Origin: Saccharum officinarum
Taxonomy: Eukaryota > Streptophyta > Magnoliopsida > Poales > Poaceae
Direction of reading: 5' to 3'
Assembly: GCA_020631735.1 (NCBI GenBank)
Contig: CM036215.1
Span: forward strand, 8,768,346 to 8,832,345
Length of the DNA: 64,000 bases
A program made the translations under genes and the position numbers. The notes under the pieces are model-generated. The model was not told the origin of the DNA. It did not search any database and saw nothing but the letters and a program-made list of their open reading frames with translations. Position 1 is the stretch's first letter; each line of letters begins with the position of its first letter. Shown piece by piece: positions 32,477 to 64,000 of this stretch.

Positions 32477-64000
<31,524 letters not shown>

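Overview
The window is plant nuclear DNA, most likely from a panicoid grass (sorghum, maize or sugarcane group). This is inferred from spliced genes with grass-like GC-rich first exons, several copies of a MITE family common in those grasses (internal motif GAGCCTAATTAGT), L1-type LINEs, a long-LTR chromovirus and long (TA)n tracts. No bacterial or organellar features are seen.

Three host genes are supported, all on the + strand. (1) A five-exon AT-hook/PPC (AHL) DNA-binding protein gene at 3583-7663; its third intron carries a complete small non-autonomous LTR retrotransposon on the opposite strand. (2) A single-exon gene at 12196-12636 for a 146-residue acidic, hydrophilic protein of unknown function, with a TATA box and a poly(A) signal. 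(3) A full-size ABCG/PDR transporter gene that starts at 32477 and runs off the right edge. Thirteen exons can be placed, covering the first nucleotide-binding domain and most of the first membrane domain. Its intron 11 is about 22.6 kb.

Between the second and third genes (13197-29454) lies a nest of non-LTR elements. A 5'-truncated LINE on the minus strand (LINE-A, imperfect 10-bp target duplication) is split by a full-length 7.5-kb LINE on the same strand (LINE-B, perfect 12-bp target duplication). LINE-A is also split by two MITEs and by a plus-strand element that has a LINE-type ORF1 but no ORF2. Both LINEs are inactivated by frameshifts, stops and insertions.

The transporter introns hold four (TA)n tracts, two tandem copies of a MITE set inside TA repeats, and other MITEs. 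Intron 11 contains LINE scraps, a 2-kb solo-LTR-like element, a degraded copia remnant, and a nested LTR series: a small TGTTA-type LTR holds a 3.27-kb solo LTR (duplication CTGTC), which holds a complete 11.68-kb Tekay/Del-type chromovirus (duplication AGGAA). The two 2739-bp chromovirus LTRs are about 99% identical. Its gag-pol frame of 1488 codons is open, and a second intact 284-codon ORF lies between the primer-binding site and gag. The transporter reading frame and splice sites on both sides of intron 11 are intact, so the host gene may still work.

No CRISPR array, rRNA or tRNA gene was found. Much of 1-3500, 7.7-9.7 kb and 30.9-32.3 kb holds nothing I can identify beyond MITE remnants.
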